A DNA stretch of 64,000 nt from Streptomyces armeniacus (GTDB lineage: Bacteria; Actinomycetota; Actinomycetes; Streptomycetales; Streptomycetaceae). A model generated the notes under the pieces. It was not told where the DNA came from. It made no database searches and worked only from the letters and a program-made list of their open reading frames with translations. Of the stretch, positions 37,734-45,232 are shown piece after piece; positions within the stretch are counted from its first letter, which is position 1; the number at the start of each line of letters is the position of its first letter. A program made the position numbers and the translations under genes. The stretch lies in the NCBI RefSeq assembly GCF_003355155.1, contig NZ_CP031320.1, positions 4,703,367 to 4,767,366 on the forward strand, written 5' to 3'.

Positions 37734-38844
37734 CGTCACTGCCCAGCCGCTGTACGTTCGCCTCCGTGGCCGCAAGATCACCGCTACCCTCAACCAGCAG
37801 AGCGAAACGGCTGATTCCTGTCATTTCAGAAGTCTCCGCGAGCCGGTCCGCGCACAGCCGCGGCGGGCCGACGGGGTGCAGTCCGCACAGCAGTTCCGTG
37901 TAGCCGAGGGGGTCGCGCGGCTGCCGTTCCCGGCCGTCCACCGTCCGGTGCGCGGCCAGCCCTTCGCGCAGCCAGCCCGGCATCGCCTTGGTGAGCGCCT
38001 CGGCGGCCTCCTGCTGCGTGTCCGCCAACTGCACGACGCCCGCGGACACATGGCGCGCGGCCGCCTCGGCGACCACGTCCGCGTCCTGCCCCGCCGCGAG
38101 CGCCTCGCGCCGCCACAGGTCCGTCATGGCGGCCTTCTCCTCGTTCCCGCAGTGCATGCCCAGCAGCATGGGCAGCCCGCGCCGGGCGGCGAGCCGTACG
38201 GTGCCGGGGGAGGTGCAGGCGACGACGACGGGCGGCGCCTCGGCCGCCTCCCCGAGCGGCTCGTCGGCGCGCGGTACGACGGGGACCTCGCGGAAGTGGT
38301 ACCGCGCGGCGCCCGCTTCGGCCCTGTCCGCGTCCGCGTCCGTGCCAGTGCCTGTGCCAGTGCCAGTGCCAGTGTCTGTGCCTGGGTCCGCGCCCTCGCC
38401 CGCGCCGACCCGCGGTTCGCGGAGCCAGCGCAGCAGCAGGTCCAGCGCCTCCGGGAAGCCGCGCTCGTACGCCTCCAGACCCCCGCCGAACACCTCAAGG
38501 TCCACCCACGGGCCGCCCCTTCCCACGCCGAGCGTGAACCGGCCGCCCGACGTGAGGTGCAGCAGCGCCGTCTGCTCGCCGAGCGCCACCGGGTGCGCGT
38601 TCGGCAGCACGCTGACGGCCGTGCCGACCCCGATCCGCCGGGTGCGGCCGAGCAGCAGCGCGGCGAGGGTCACCGCCGACGGACACACCCCGTACGGCAC
38701 GAAGTGGTGCTCGGCCAGCCACACCGCGTCGAGCCCGGCGTCCTCGGCCTCCTCCGCGGACCGTACGGCGCGGTGCAGCGCCTCCCCGTGCCCCTGACCC
38801 GGAAACTGCGCGGCCAGCACGAAAGCTCCAACTCGCAAGGTCAT
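37714..38844 (-). CDS. LLM-class flavin-dependent oxidoreductase
   Basis: Luciferase-like (TIM-barrel) monooxygenase or F420/FMN-dependent oxidoreductase; the substrate is unknown. The 376-aa product begins MTLRVGAFVLAAQFPGQGHGEALHRAVRSAEEAEDAGLDAVWLAEHHFVPYG, with the WLAEHHF motif typical of the bacterial luciferase group, then LHLTSGGRFTLGVGRGG. Between residues ~145 and 185 there is an insertion with a Gly-Thr repeat tract (TGTGTGTGTGT) and Asp/Ala pairs, coded by a simple repeat at about 38330-38400. It probably forms a surface loop. The locus has no partner gene. Confidence 0.88.
   Translation of the reverse strand: MTLRVGAFVLAAQFPGQGHGEALHRAVRSAEEAEDAGLDAVWLAEHHFVPYGVCPSAVTLAALLLGRTRRIGVGTAVSVLPNAHPVALGEQTALLHLTSGGRFTLGVGRGGPWVDLEVFGGGLEAYERGFPEALDLLLRWLREPRVGAGEGADPGTDTGTGTGTGTGTDADADRAEAGAARYHFREVPVVPRADEPLGEAAEAPPVVVACTSPGTVRLAARRGLPMLLGMHCGNEEKAAMTDLWRREALAAGQDADVVAEAAARHVSAGVVQLADTQQEAAEALTKAMPGWLREGLAAHRTVDGRERQPRDPLGYTELLCGLHPVGPPRLCADRLAETSEMTGISRFALLVEGSGDLAATEANVQRLGSDVLPLLR
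38332..38395 (-). repeat. Simple-sequence repeat inside the LLM gene
   Basis: Six or more 6-bp CAGTGC/CTGTGC-type units code for Gly-Thr dipeptides on the minus strand. Units of 6 bp keep the frame when the number changes. Confidence 0.75.
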
Positions 38845-39027
38845 CCGCCTCCTTGGGCGTTCAGCCAGGTTCTCTCAGGTTCTCCCGGTGGCATTAACGC
38901 GTGACACGTGCCAAAGGCACGGGCTGGCATGAAAATCGTTCGATGAGTCCGGCGCGCGGGGTCAGTACGCTGGTGGCACGGCCGCCGCGCGGCCGGTCAG
39001 CCAGCCCCCGGCCCAGTGAGGTGTCCT

Positions 39028-39366
39028 GTGTCCCCGCGCCGTAATCACCGCCGCGGCGGTGCGAAGCCCGCCGCCCGCAGCGACGACGGCGCGGACGGCG
39101 CGGACGCGGGTGTGCGCTACGGCCTGGAGCGCACGGAGGACTGGCAGGGCGAGGAGTGGGTCGTACGGCAGGTCGGCGGCTCGGCGGCCAAGCGGTACCG
39201 CTGCCCCGGCTGCGACCAGGAGATCCCGCCCGGCGTACCGCACGTCGTCGCCTGGCAGCGGCACGGACAGGTGGACGACCGGCGGCACTGGCACAAGGCG
39301 TGCTGGAACGCGCGTGACCGCCGGAGCGCGCGGCTCCAGCGGTCACGTAACGCGCCGAGATATTAG
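39028..39366 (+). CDS. Small Cys/His-containing protein of unknown function
   Basis: The 112-aa product is read from GTG 39028 (GAGG upstream); GTG 39016 is an alternative. The N-terminus is basic (SPRRNHRRGGAKPAARS). The core has a CPGC pair (RYRCPGCDQEIPPGVPHVV) followed by a His-rich segment (WQRHGQVDDRRHWHKACW), a plausible C2HC-type metal site, and the C-terminus is Arg-rich. The arrangement resembles a small zinc-ribbon protein that could bind nucleic acid. I recall homologues annotated vaguely as ATP/GTP-binding in Streptomyces, but no nucleotide motif is present here. Confidence 0.7.
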   Translation: MSPRRNHRRGGAKPAARSDDGADGADAGVRYGLERTEDWQGEEWVVRQVGGSAAKRYRCPGCDQEIPPGVPHVVAWQRHGQVDDRRHWHKACWNARDRRSARLQRSRNAPRY

Positions 39367-39473
39367 GGATTCAGCGGGCGGGTCCGTGCGGCTCATCGGC
39401 CCGGGTCAGCGCCGGCGCTGCTCTCTCCGCCCGCGTGCGTGCGTACGAATACGCTCGGCCGCTTCCCGTACGG

Positions 39474-40412
39474 CTACACGTCGCGCGTGTTCAGCAGGGC
39501 GTACGCGGCGGTGAGCGCCGCCGCCGTGACGCCCGCCAGGATGCCCAGCAGCGGCCAGCCCGAGGCGTTCGACTCGTTGCTCATGGGGATGCCGAAGAGG
39601 GTGGCGAGGCCGTTCAGCGGGGAGTAGTCCATGAGGCCGTCGCGGATGGGCTTCAGGCTCTCGCCGATCATGAATGCCGACAGGATCGGCGGCAGCAGCA
39701 CGATGCCCATCATGGCCGTGATCGCGCCCGCCGAGTGGCGCAGCAGCGAGCCCACGGCCAGTGACAGCAGCCCGAGCAGGGCGACGTACAGGCCGGCGCC
39801 GACGGTCGCGTCCAGCCACTCGTTGCTGGTGGCGATGAGCTCGCCGTTCTCGATGGAGTCCTCGACCAGGTCGTTGACCGGGATCCCGGGCTTGACGGTC
39901 TGGCCGCTGAGCATCGCCGACTGGATCATCGCCGTGAGCACGCAGGCCAGCGTCGTCATGACGAAGGCCAGCAGGAAGAAGATCAGGGCCTTGGCCATCA
40001 GCACCCGGCCGCGCTGCGGACAGGCCGTGAGGGTCGTACGGATCATGCCGGTGCCGTACTCGGACGTGACCACCAGCACGCCGAGCGTGATGATGCAGAT
40101 CTGGCCGAGCATCAGCCCGAAGAGGCCGCCGGCGAGCAGCGGCATGTCGATGTAGCCGCCGTCCTCGGCGGCGAGCCCGACGGCGCTCAGCAACCCGACG
40201 CCGACGACGAGCGCGAACATGAGGCCCAGCGTCCACATCGTGGAGCGCACCGAGCGGATCTTCGTCCACTCGGAGGCGATGGCGTGCCCGATGTTCGTCT
40301 TGGTGATCGGGATGGGGGACGAGTAGCCGCCGCCAGCCGGCGCGGGCGGCGGTGGCGCGGCCACCTGGCCGACCGGCTGCTGCTGGTGCTGCTGCTGGTA
40401 CGGCGTGGTCAT
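39474..40412 (-). CDS. ABC-2 type permease (second paralogous pair)
   Basis: The 312-aa product from ATG 40412 overlaps the end of the ATPase gene by four bases. A Gln/Pro-rich N-terminal tail of about 35 residues precedes IASEWTKIRSVRSTMWTL, the amphipathic entry helix shared with the paralogue at 42145. Six membrane helices follow, with VTSEYGTGMIRTTLTACPQRG between helices 2 and 3. The sequence resembles the exporter permeases next to Streptomyces morphogenesis genes. Its partner is the ATPase at 40409. The substrate is not predictable. Confidence 0.88.
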   Translation of the reverse strand: MTTPYQQQHQQQPVGQVAAPPPPAPAGGGYSSPIPITKTNIGHAIASEWTKIRSVRSTMWTLGLMFALVVGVGLLSAVGLAAEDGGYIDMPLLAGGLFGLMLGQICIITLGVLVVTSEYGTGMIRTTLTACPQRGRVLMAKALIFFLLAFVMTTLACVLTAMIQSAMLSGQTVKPGIPVNDLVEDSIENGELIATSNEWLDATVGAGLYVALLGLLSLAVGSLLRHSAGAITAMMGIVLLPPILSAFMIGESLKPIRDGLMDYSPLNGLATLFGIPMSNESNASGWPLLGILAGVTAAALTAAYALLNTRDV

Positions 40413-41617
40413 CGGGCGTCCTCGGGGTTCGTCGTGGCGGGCGGAGCGGTGGGCGCGGCGGGCGGTGCCGATGCCGGGGCCGGCGGGCCCTGCCAGCCGG
40501 CCTGGGTGGCGGCGTACGGGTCGGGCTGCCCCTGCGGCTGCGGTGCCTGCTGGGGTGCCTGCTGCGGGGGCGCGTAGCCGCCGGGACCGGGTGCCCCGTA
40601 CGGCGCGCCCCCGGGCGGCATCGCACCCGGCGGCATCGCCCCGGGCGGGAACCCGCCCTGCGGGACGGCTGCGGCCATCTGCAGGCCCGAGCGCTGGTCC
40701 ACCGTCGAGCGGTAGTCCTCCGCGCCCTGCGTCATGCGCATGTACGCCTCTTCCAGCGACGCCTGGTGCGGCGACAGCTCCCACAGCCGTACGTCCGCCG
40801 CGTGCGCCAGATCGCTGATCCGCGGCAGCGGGACGCCCGTCACGCGCAGCGCGCCGTCCTCCTCCGGCTGCACCTGGCCGCCCGCCTCGGCGAGCGCCGA
40901 GGTGAGCTTCTCGCGCTGCGCGGTGTCGCCGTCGGGCGTGCGCACGCGGGCGAAGCCCACCGAGTTCTGCGTGATGAACTCGTTCACGGACGTGTCGGCC
41001 ATCAGCTGCCCGCGCCCGATCACGATCAGATGGTCCGCGGTCTGCGCCATCTCGCTCATGAGGTGGCTGGAGACGAAGACCGTACGGCCCTCGCTCGCCA
41101 GCCGCTTCATCAGGTTCCGGACCCACAGGATGCCCTCGGGGTCGAGACCGTTCACCGGCTCGTCGAAGAGCAGCACCTGCGGGTCGCCGAGCAGGGCGGC
41201 CGCGATACCGAGGCGCTGGCCCATGCCGAGGGAGAAGCCCTTGGAGCGCTTGCGGCCCACGTCCTGCAGTCCTACGACGCCCAGCACCTCGTCCACGCGG
41301 CGGGCCGGGATGCCGGACAGCTGCGCGAGGGACAGCAGGTGGTTGCGCGCGTTGCGGCCGCCGTGCACCGCCTTCGCGTCCAGCAGTGCGCCGACCTGGC
41401 GGGGCGCGTTCGGAAGCTGTCTGAAGGTGTGGCCGCCGATGGTGACCTGTCCCGACGACGGGGTGTCGAGCCCCAGGATCATGCGCATCGTCGTGGACTT
41501 CCCGGAGCCGTTGGGCCCCAGAAAGCCGGTGACGGCACCGGGCCGCACCTGGAAGGACAGGTTGTAGACGGCTGTCTTGGCACCGTAGTGCTTCGTCAGG
41601 CCGTACGCCTCGATCAT
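40409..41617 (-). CDS. ABC transporter ATP-binding protein with proline-rich tail (second pair)
   Basis: The 402-aa product has Walker A GPNGSGKSTTM, signature FSLGMGQRLGIAAALLG, Walker B VLLFDEPVNGLDPEGI and switch VSSHLMSEM, all in the first ~200 residues. The last ~90 residues are a Gly/Pro/Gln-rich tail (GAMPPGAMPPGGAPYGAPG, then PQQAPQQAPQPQGQ) of unknown use. It shares strong similarity along its whole ATPase domain with the protein at 42937, so the two gene pairs arose by duplication. Confidence 0.92.
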   Translation of the reverse strand: MIEAYGLTKHYGAKTAVYNLSFQVRPGAVTGFLGPNGSGKSTTMRMILGLDTPSSGQVTIGGHTFRQLPNAPRQVGALLDAKAVHGGRNARNHLLSLAQLSGIPARRVDEVLGVVGLQDVGRKRSKGFSLGMGQRLGIAAALLGDPQVLLFDEPVNGLDPEGILWVRNLMKRLASEGRTVFVSSHLMSEMAQTADHLIVIGRGQLMADTSVNEFITQNSVGFARVRTPDGDTAQREKLTSALAEAGGQVQPEEDGALRVTGVPLPRISDLAHAADVRLWELSPHQASLEEAYMRMTQGAEDYRSTVDQRSGLQMAAAVPQGGFPPGAMPPGAMPPGGAPYGAPGPGGYAPPQQAPQQAPQPQGQPDPYAATQAGWQGPPAPASAPPAAPTAPPATTNPEDAR

Positions 41618-42144
41618 GCTTCGCCTCTGAACGCAGTTAGGGGCGGATCCCGCCCCCCGACAAGGCTTAGGAGGCTACAAGGCGTCCTTGCGGTTCCATC
41701 CGGCGGGGAACGATCCGCTTACGGCCGCGCCGCCGTCGGCCCTTCCGCCGTAGCGGCGCGCGACCACAGTGTGCCGGGTCCGGCGGCATACGGGACGGCC
41801 GCGGCCCGTCGTACGCATCGCCGCGCCCGCCCGCGGCGCCGTCTCGCCCTCAATCGCCGGGCGGGCTGGAGGTGCGTGCGCGCCGCAGCGGCAGGGTTGT
41901 TCCGCCGCTACGGCGCGCGACCACAGTGTGCCGGGTCCGGCGGCATACGAGCGGCCGAGGCCCGTCGTACGCATCGCCGCGCCCGCCCGCGGCGCCGTCT
42001 CGCCCTCAATCGCCGGGCGGGCTGGAGGTGCGTGCGCGCCGCAGCGGCAGGGTTGTTCCGCCGCTACGGCGCGCGACCACAGTGTGCCGGGTCCGGCGGC
42101 ATACGAGCGGCCGAGGCCCTGCGTGGGGCAGACCGCCGGAGGCC
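41618..42144. other. Gap between duplicated ABC pairs, filled by a tandem repeat array
   Basis: No gene is supported in these 527 bp. Positions 41747-42119 are an imperfect tandem array (see next entry). The remaining ~130 bp before the ATPase start at 41617 hold GGCGGATCCCGCCCC-type sequence and the presumed promoter of the second pair; no promoter motif is convincing. Confidence 0.6.
41747..42119. repeat. Tandem array of a ~156-bp extragenic unit, 2.4 copies
   Basis: The landmark CGACCACAGTGTGCCGGG occurs at 41761, 41918 and 42074, giving periods of 157 and 156 bp. Copies are nearly identical except for one small indel and a few substitutions (CATACGGGACGG versus CATACGAGCGG). On the minus strand each full unit contains GCCCGGCGATTGAGGGCGAG, a variant of the CCGGCGTTTGAGGACGAG element scattered through Streptomyces genomes. 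The third copy stops after 46 bp. Confidence 0.9.
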
Positions 42145-42933
42145 TTACGCGTCGCGCTTCTTGAGGACCAGGTAGCCCGCGAGCAGGGAGGCGAGGACCC
42201 ACAGGACCATGATGAACAGGCCGCCCCACGGCCCGTACGGGCGGTCGCCGACGCCGAATTCGCCGCCGCCGCCCTTCTCCACGGTCAGGATCATCGTGCC
42301 CGCCTGGTCCGGCAGGTAGTGCGCGAACTTCTTCGTCGCGCTCACCCCGCCGAGGATGCCGGAGATGATGAAGAAGAACGGCATCAGGACGCCGAACGCC
42401 AGCATCGGGCTGCGCATCACGAACGTGACGCCCATCGTGAACAGCGCGATGAGCGTCATGTAGAGCCCGCCGCCGATGACGGCGCGCAGCACGTTCGGTT
42501 CGCCGAGCGTCGTGCCGTGCTCGCCGAGCAGCTCCTGGCCGATCAGGAACGTGAGGAAGCTCGTGGCCATGCCGACCACGAAGACGAGCGCGATCGCCAC
42601 CGCGATCTTGCAGAACATGAACATGCCCCGCTGCGGCACGGCGCTGAGCGAGCTGCGGATCATGCCGGTGCTGTACTCGTTCGAGACGACCAGCACGCCG
42701 AACGCGATCATCGCCAGCTGCCCGAGCGACATCCCGGCGAAGCTGACGAACGTCGGGTCGAACGTCGCCTGCTCGGCGGCGGACATGTCGTCGAAGCCCG
42801 ACTTCGTGAAGCCGCAGATGAGTGCGGACAGGCCGACCGTGACGAACGCCGCGATCAGCAGCGTCCACAGGGTGGACCTGACGGACCTGACCTTGGTCCA
42901 TTCCGAGCGGAGGACCCGCGTGGTGTGTGCCAT
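42145..42933 (-). CDS. ABC-2 type permease (first paralogous pair)
   Basis: The 262-aa product starts MAHTTRVLRSEWTKVRSVRSTLWTLL at ATG 42933, 3 bp after the stop of its ATPase gene. Six membrane helices are seen, and VSNEYSTGMIRSSLSAVPQRG matches the same loop of the paralogue at 39474. It lacks the Gln-rich N-terminal tail of that paralogue. It ends KKRDA near the repeat array, which lies right behind its stop. Confidence 0.88.
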   Translation of the reverse strand: MAHTTRVLRSEWTKVRSVRSTLWTLLIAAFVTVGLSALICGFTKSGFDDMSAAEQATFDPTFVSFAGMSLGQLAMIAFGVLVVSNEYSTGMIRSSLSAVPQRGMFMFCKIAVAIALVFVVGMATSFLTFLIGQELLGEHGTTLGEPNVLRAVIGGGLYMTLIALFTMGVTFVMRSPMLAFGVLMPFFFIISGILGGVSATKKFAHYLPDQAGTMILTVEKGGGGEFGVGDRPYGPWGGLFIMVLWVLASLLAGYLVLKKRDA

Positions 42934-42936
42934 GGC

Positions 42937-44001
42937 TCAGCGACCCTCCTTCCAGCCGGCGCCCCACTGCGGGGGCTGCCCGCCGCCGTCCGGCGGCGGC
43001 GGTGCCTGCGGTGGTGCCCCCGGCGGTGGTGCCCCCTGCGGTGCGATCGGTGGCGCGCCCGGCATCCCGCCGGGGCCCTGCGCCTGTGTCTGCGCCTGCG
43101 TGTGCGCGTGATACTCGACCGACTCGGCGGTCAGCCGCATGAACGCCTCTTCCAGGGACGCCTTCTGCGGGCTCAGCTCGTGCAGAACGATCCGGTGGTG
43201 CGCGGCGAGTTCGCCCACGCGCGCCGCCGGCTGCCCGTCGACCTCCAGCGAACCGTCGCTCGTGGGGGCCGCGTTGATGCCCTCGGTGCCCAGCGCGTCG
43301 CGGAACCGCTCCGGTTCGGGCGTGCGCACCCGTACGTACGTCCGCGAGTTCTCGGCGATGAAGTCGGCCATCGACGTGTCCGCCATCAGCTTGCCCTGTC
43401 CGATGACGACCAGGTGCTCGGCCGTTACGGACATCTCGCTCATCAGGTGGCTGGAGACGAAGACCGTACGGCCCTCGGCGGCGAGCTGCTGCATCAGGTT
43501 CCGGACCCAGTGGATGCCCTCCGGGTCAAGGCCGTTGACCGGCTCGTCGAACATCAGGATCTTGGGGTCGCCGAGCAGTGCCGCGGCGATGCCGAGCCGC
43601 TGGCCCATGCCGAGGGAGAAGCCCTTCGGGCGCTTCTTGGCGACGGCCGAGAGCCCGACCATGTCGAGCACTTCGCTGACCCGCCGGTCGGGGATGCCGT
43701 TGCTCTGCGCCAGGCACAGCAGGTGGTTGTACGCGGTGCGGCCGCCGTGCACCGACTTCGCCTCGAGGAGGGCGCCGATGTAGTTCAGCGGCTCCTGGAG
43801 CTGGTCGTAGTGCTTGCCGTCGATGCGTACGTCGCCGCTGGTGGGACTGTCCAGGCCGAGCATCAGCCGCATGGTGGTCGATTTGCCCGCGCCGTTGGGC
43901 CCGAGAAACCCGGTGACGACACCCGGTCGAACAGAGAAGGTCAGATGATCTACGGCGGTCTTCTCGCCGTAACGCTTGGTCAGCCCTTCGAGCTCGATCA
44001 T
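42937..44001 (-). CDS. ABC transporter ATP-binding protein with proline-rich tail (first pair)
   Basis: The 354-aa product has Walker A GPNGAGKSTTMRLML, signature FSLGMGQRLGIAAALLGDP, Walker B ILMFDEPVNGLDPEGI and switch VSSHLMSEM. The C-terminal ~50 residues are Gly/Pro-rich (GMPGAPPIAPQGAPPPGAPP). It heads the pair with the permease at 42145. A hairpin separates it from filP upstream. Confidence 0.92.
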   Translation of the reverse strand: MIELEGLTKRYGEKTAVDHLTFSVRPGVVTGFLGPNGAGKSTTMRLMLGLDSPTSGDVRIDGKHYDQLQEPLNYIGALLEAKSVHGGRTAYNHLLCLAQSNGIPDRRVSEVLDMVGLSAVAKKRPKGFSLGMGQRLGIAAALLGDPKILMFDEPVNGLDPEGIHWVRNLMQQLAAEGRTVFVSSHLMSEMSVTAEHLVVIGQGKLMADTSMADFIAENSRTYVRVRTPEPERFRDALGTEGINAAPTSDGSLEVDGQPAARVGELAAHHRIVLHELSPQKASLEEAFMRLTAESVEYHAHTQAQTQAQGPGGMPGAPPIAPQGAPPPGAPPQAPPPPDGGGQPPQWGAGWKEGR

Positions 44002-44042
44002 GCGCCGACGCTACGGGAACGGAGGGGGCGCCGTCCACAGGA

Positions 44043-44084
44043 GTGCCCCCGTTCGGCTACGCGTACGAATCCGAACGAGGGCAC
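44043..44084 (-). terminator. Terminator hairpin of filP
   Basis: Arms GTGCCCCCGTTCGG (44043-44056) and CCGAACGAGGGCAC (44071-44084) pair at 13 of 14 positions with a 14-nt loop. It lies 70 bp downstream of the minus-strand filP stop and 42 bp upstream of the next gene. Confidence 0.7.
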
Positions 44085-44153
44085 CTCACGAACGCCCGCC
44101 GAACTTCGGCTGAACGTCCGTCGAACATCGGCCGCGGGCCCGCCGGCGAGGGC

Positions 44154-45104
44154 TCAGCGGGACTGCTGCGCGGGCACTCCGCGGGTCAGCGCCTCGTCCG
44201 AGTCCTCTTCCTCGCCCGGCTGTCCGGCCGCGGCGACGGCGGCACCGGTGAGGGTGGCCAGCATCTCGCGGACGTTGGTCAGCTGGGCGTTGATGCTGTC
44301 CCGACGGTTCGTCAGGGCGGCGAGCTCGCGCTCGGACTCGCTGCGGACGCGGTCGGCCTTCGCGTTGGCGTCGGCGACGATGTCCTCGGCCTGCCGCTGC
44401 GCGGTCTCCACCGTCTGCCGGGCACGGCGCTCGGCGTCCGTACGCAGCTTCTCGGCCTCGAGCCGCAGCTGCTCCGCGCGGTGCTCGATCTCGGCGAGCC
44501 GCTTCTCCGCCTTCGCCTGCCGCGAGGCGAGGTCGCGCTCGGACTGCTCCCGCCGCTTCGCGAGGTTCGTCTCGAAGTCCGCGGCGGCCTGGGCGGCCTT
44601 GGCGCGGGTGTCCTCGAAGAGCGAGTCCGCCTCTTCGCGCTTGGACTGCGCGTCCTTCTCGGCCTCGCCGCGCAGCGCGGCGGCCTCGGACTTGGCCTTC
44701 TCGACGACGCGTGCGCCGTCGTCCTCGGCCTTCGCCTTGCGCTCGGCGGCGAACGCCTCGGCGTCGTTGCGGACCTGCTGGGCGGCGCCCTCCGCGAGCT
44801 CACGGTGCTGCTCGGCGGCGCGACGGGCCTCCTCGCGCAGGTCCTTGGCCTCCTCCTCGGCGAGGCGGAGGATCTTCTCGACCCGGGCGCCCAGACCGGC
44901 GTACGAGGGCTCTGCGTCGGTGACCTGAGCCTGGGCGTTCTGCGTCTCGAGGTGAAGCTCCTCGATGCGCTTTTCCAGAGAGGTGATGCGGGCCAGTGCG
45001 CTGTCACGGTCGGCGACGAGCTTCGTGATGCGGTCGTCCACCTGCCCGCGGTCGTAGCCACGTCGCACGAGCTCGAAGCCGAAGGGGGAGGAAGTGTCGC
45101 TCAT
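44154..45104 (-). CDS. filP: FilP, intermediate-filament-like coiled-coil protein
   Basis: Cytoskeletal protein that forms filaments behind hyphal tips and gives mechanical strength, working with DivIVA and Scy. The 316-aa product (S. coelicolor FilP is about 310) starts MSDTSSPFGFELVRRGYDRGQVDDRITKL, a DivIVA-like N-terminal segment, then is one long coiled coil to about residue 290 (heavy Glu/Ala/Arg heptads). The C-terminus is GQPGEEEDSDEALTRGVPAQQSR. Adjacent scy confirms the identity. Confidence 0.93.
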   Translation of the reverse strand: MSDTSSPFGFELVRRGYDRGQVDDRITKLVADRDSALARITSLEKRIEELHLETQNAQAQVTDAEPSYAGLGARVEKILRLAEEEAKDLREEARRAAEQHRELAEGAAQQVRNDAEAFAAERKAKAEDDGARVVEKAKSEAAALRGEAEKDAQSKREEADSLFEDTRAKAAQAAADFETNLAKRREQSERDLASRQAKAEKRLAEIEHRAEQLRLEAEKLRTDAERRARQTVETAQRQAEDIVADANAKADRVRSESERELAALTNRRDSINAQLTNVREMLATLTGAAVAAAGQPGEEEDSDEALTRGVPAQQSR

Positions 45105-45232
45105 GGGGTTCCTGTCGGGTCAGACGGGTTATCAGACGGGGGAGTGATAGGGGGAATCATCCTAGGGGGACAAGCGGCGTGTCATCGAGCTAATGGCCGT
45201 TTGATCTGGAGAATGTGCGCTCGTTCGAGTGG

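Noticed and set aside
41747..42119. Tandem array considered as a CRISPR or as a gene fragment
   Set aside because: The unit is 156 bp with no short spaced repeats, no spacers and no cas genes; both strands are open only because of composition.
41872..44928. A 1018-codon plus-strand frame across the ABC pair and filP
   Set aside because: It is antisense to three real genes and includes the tandem repeat array; the translation has no family features.
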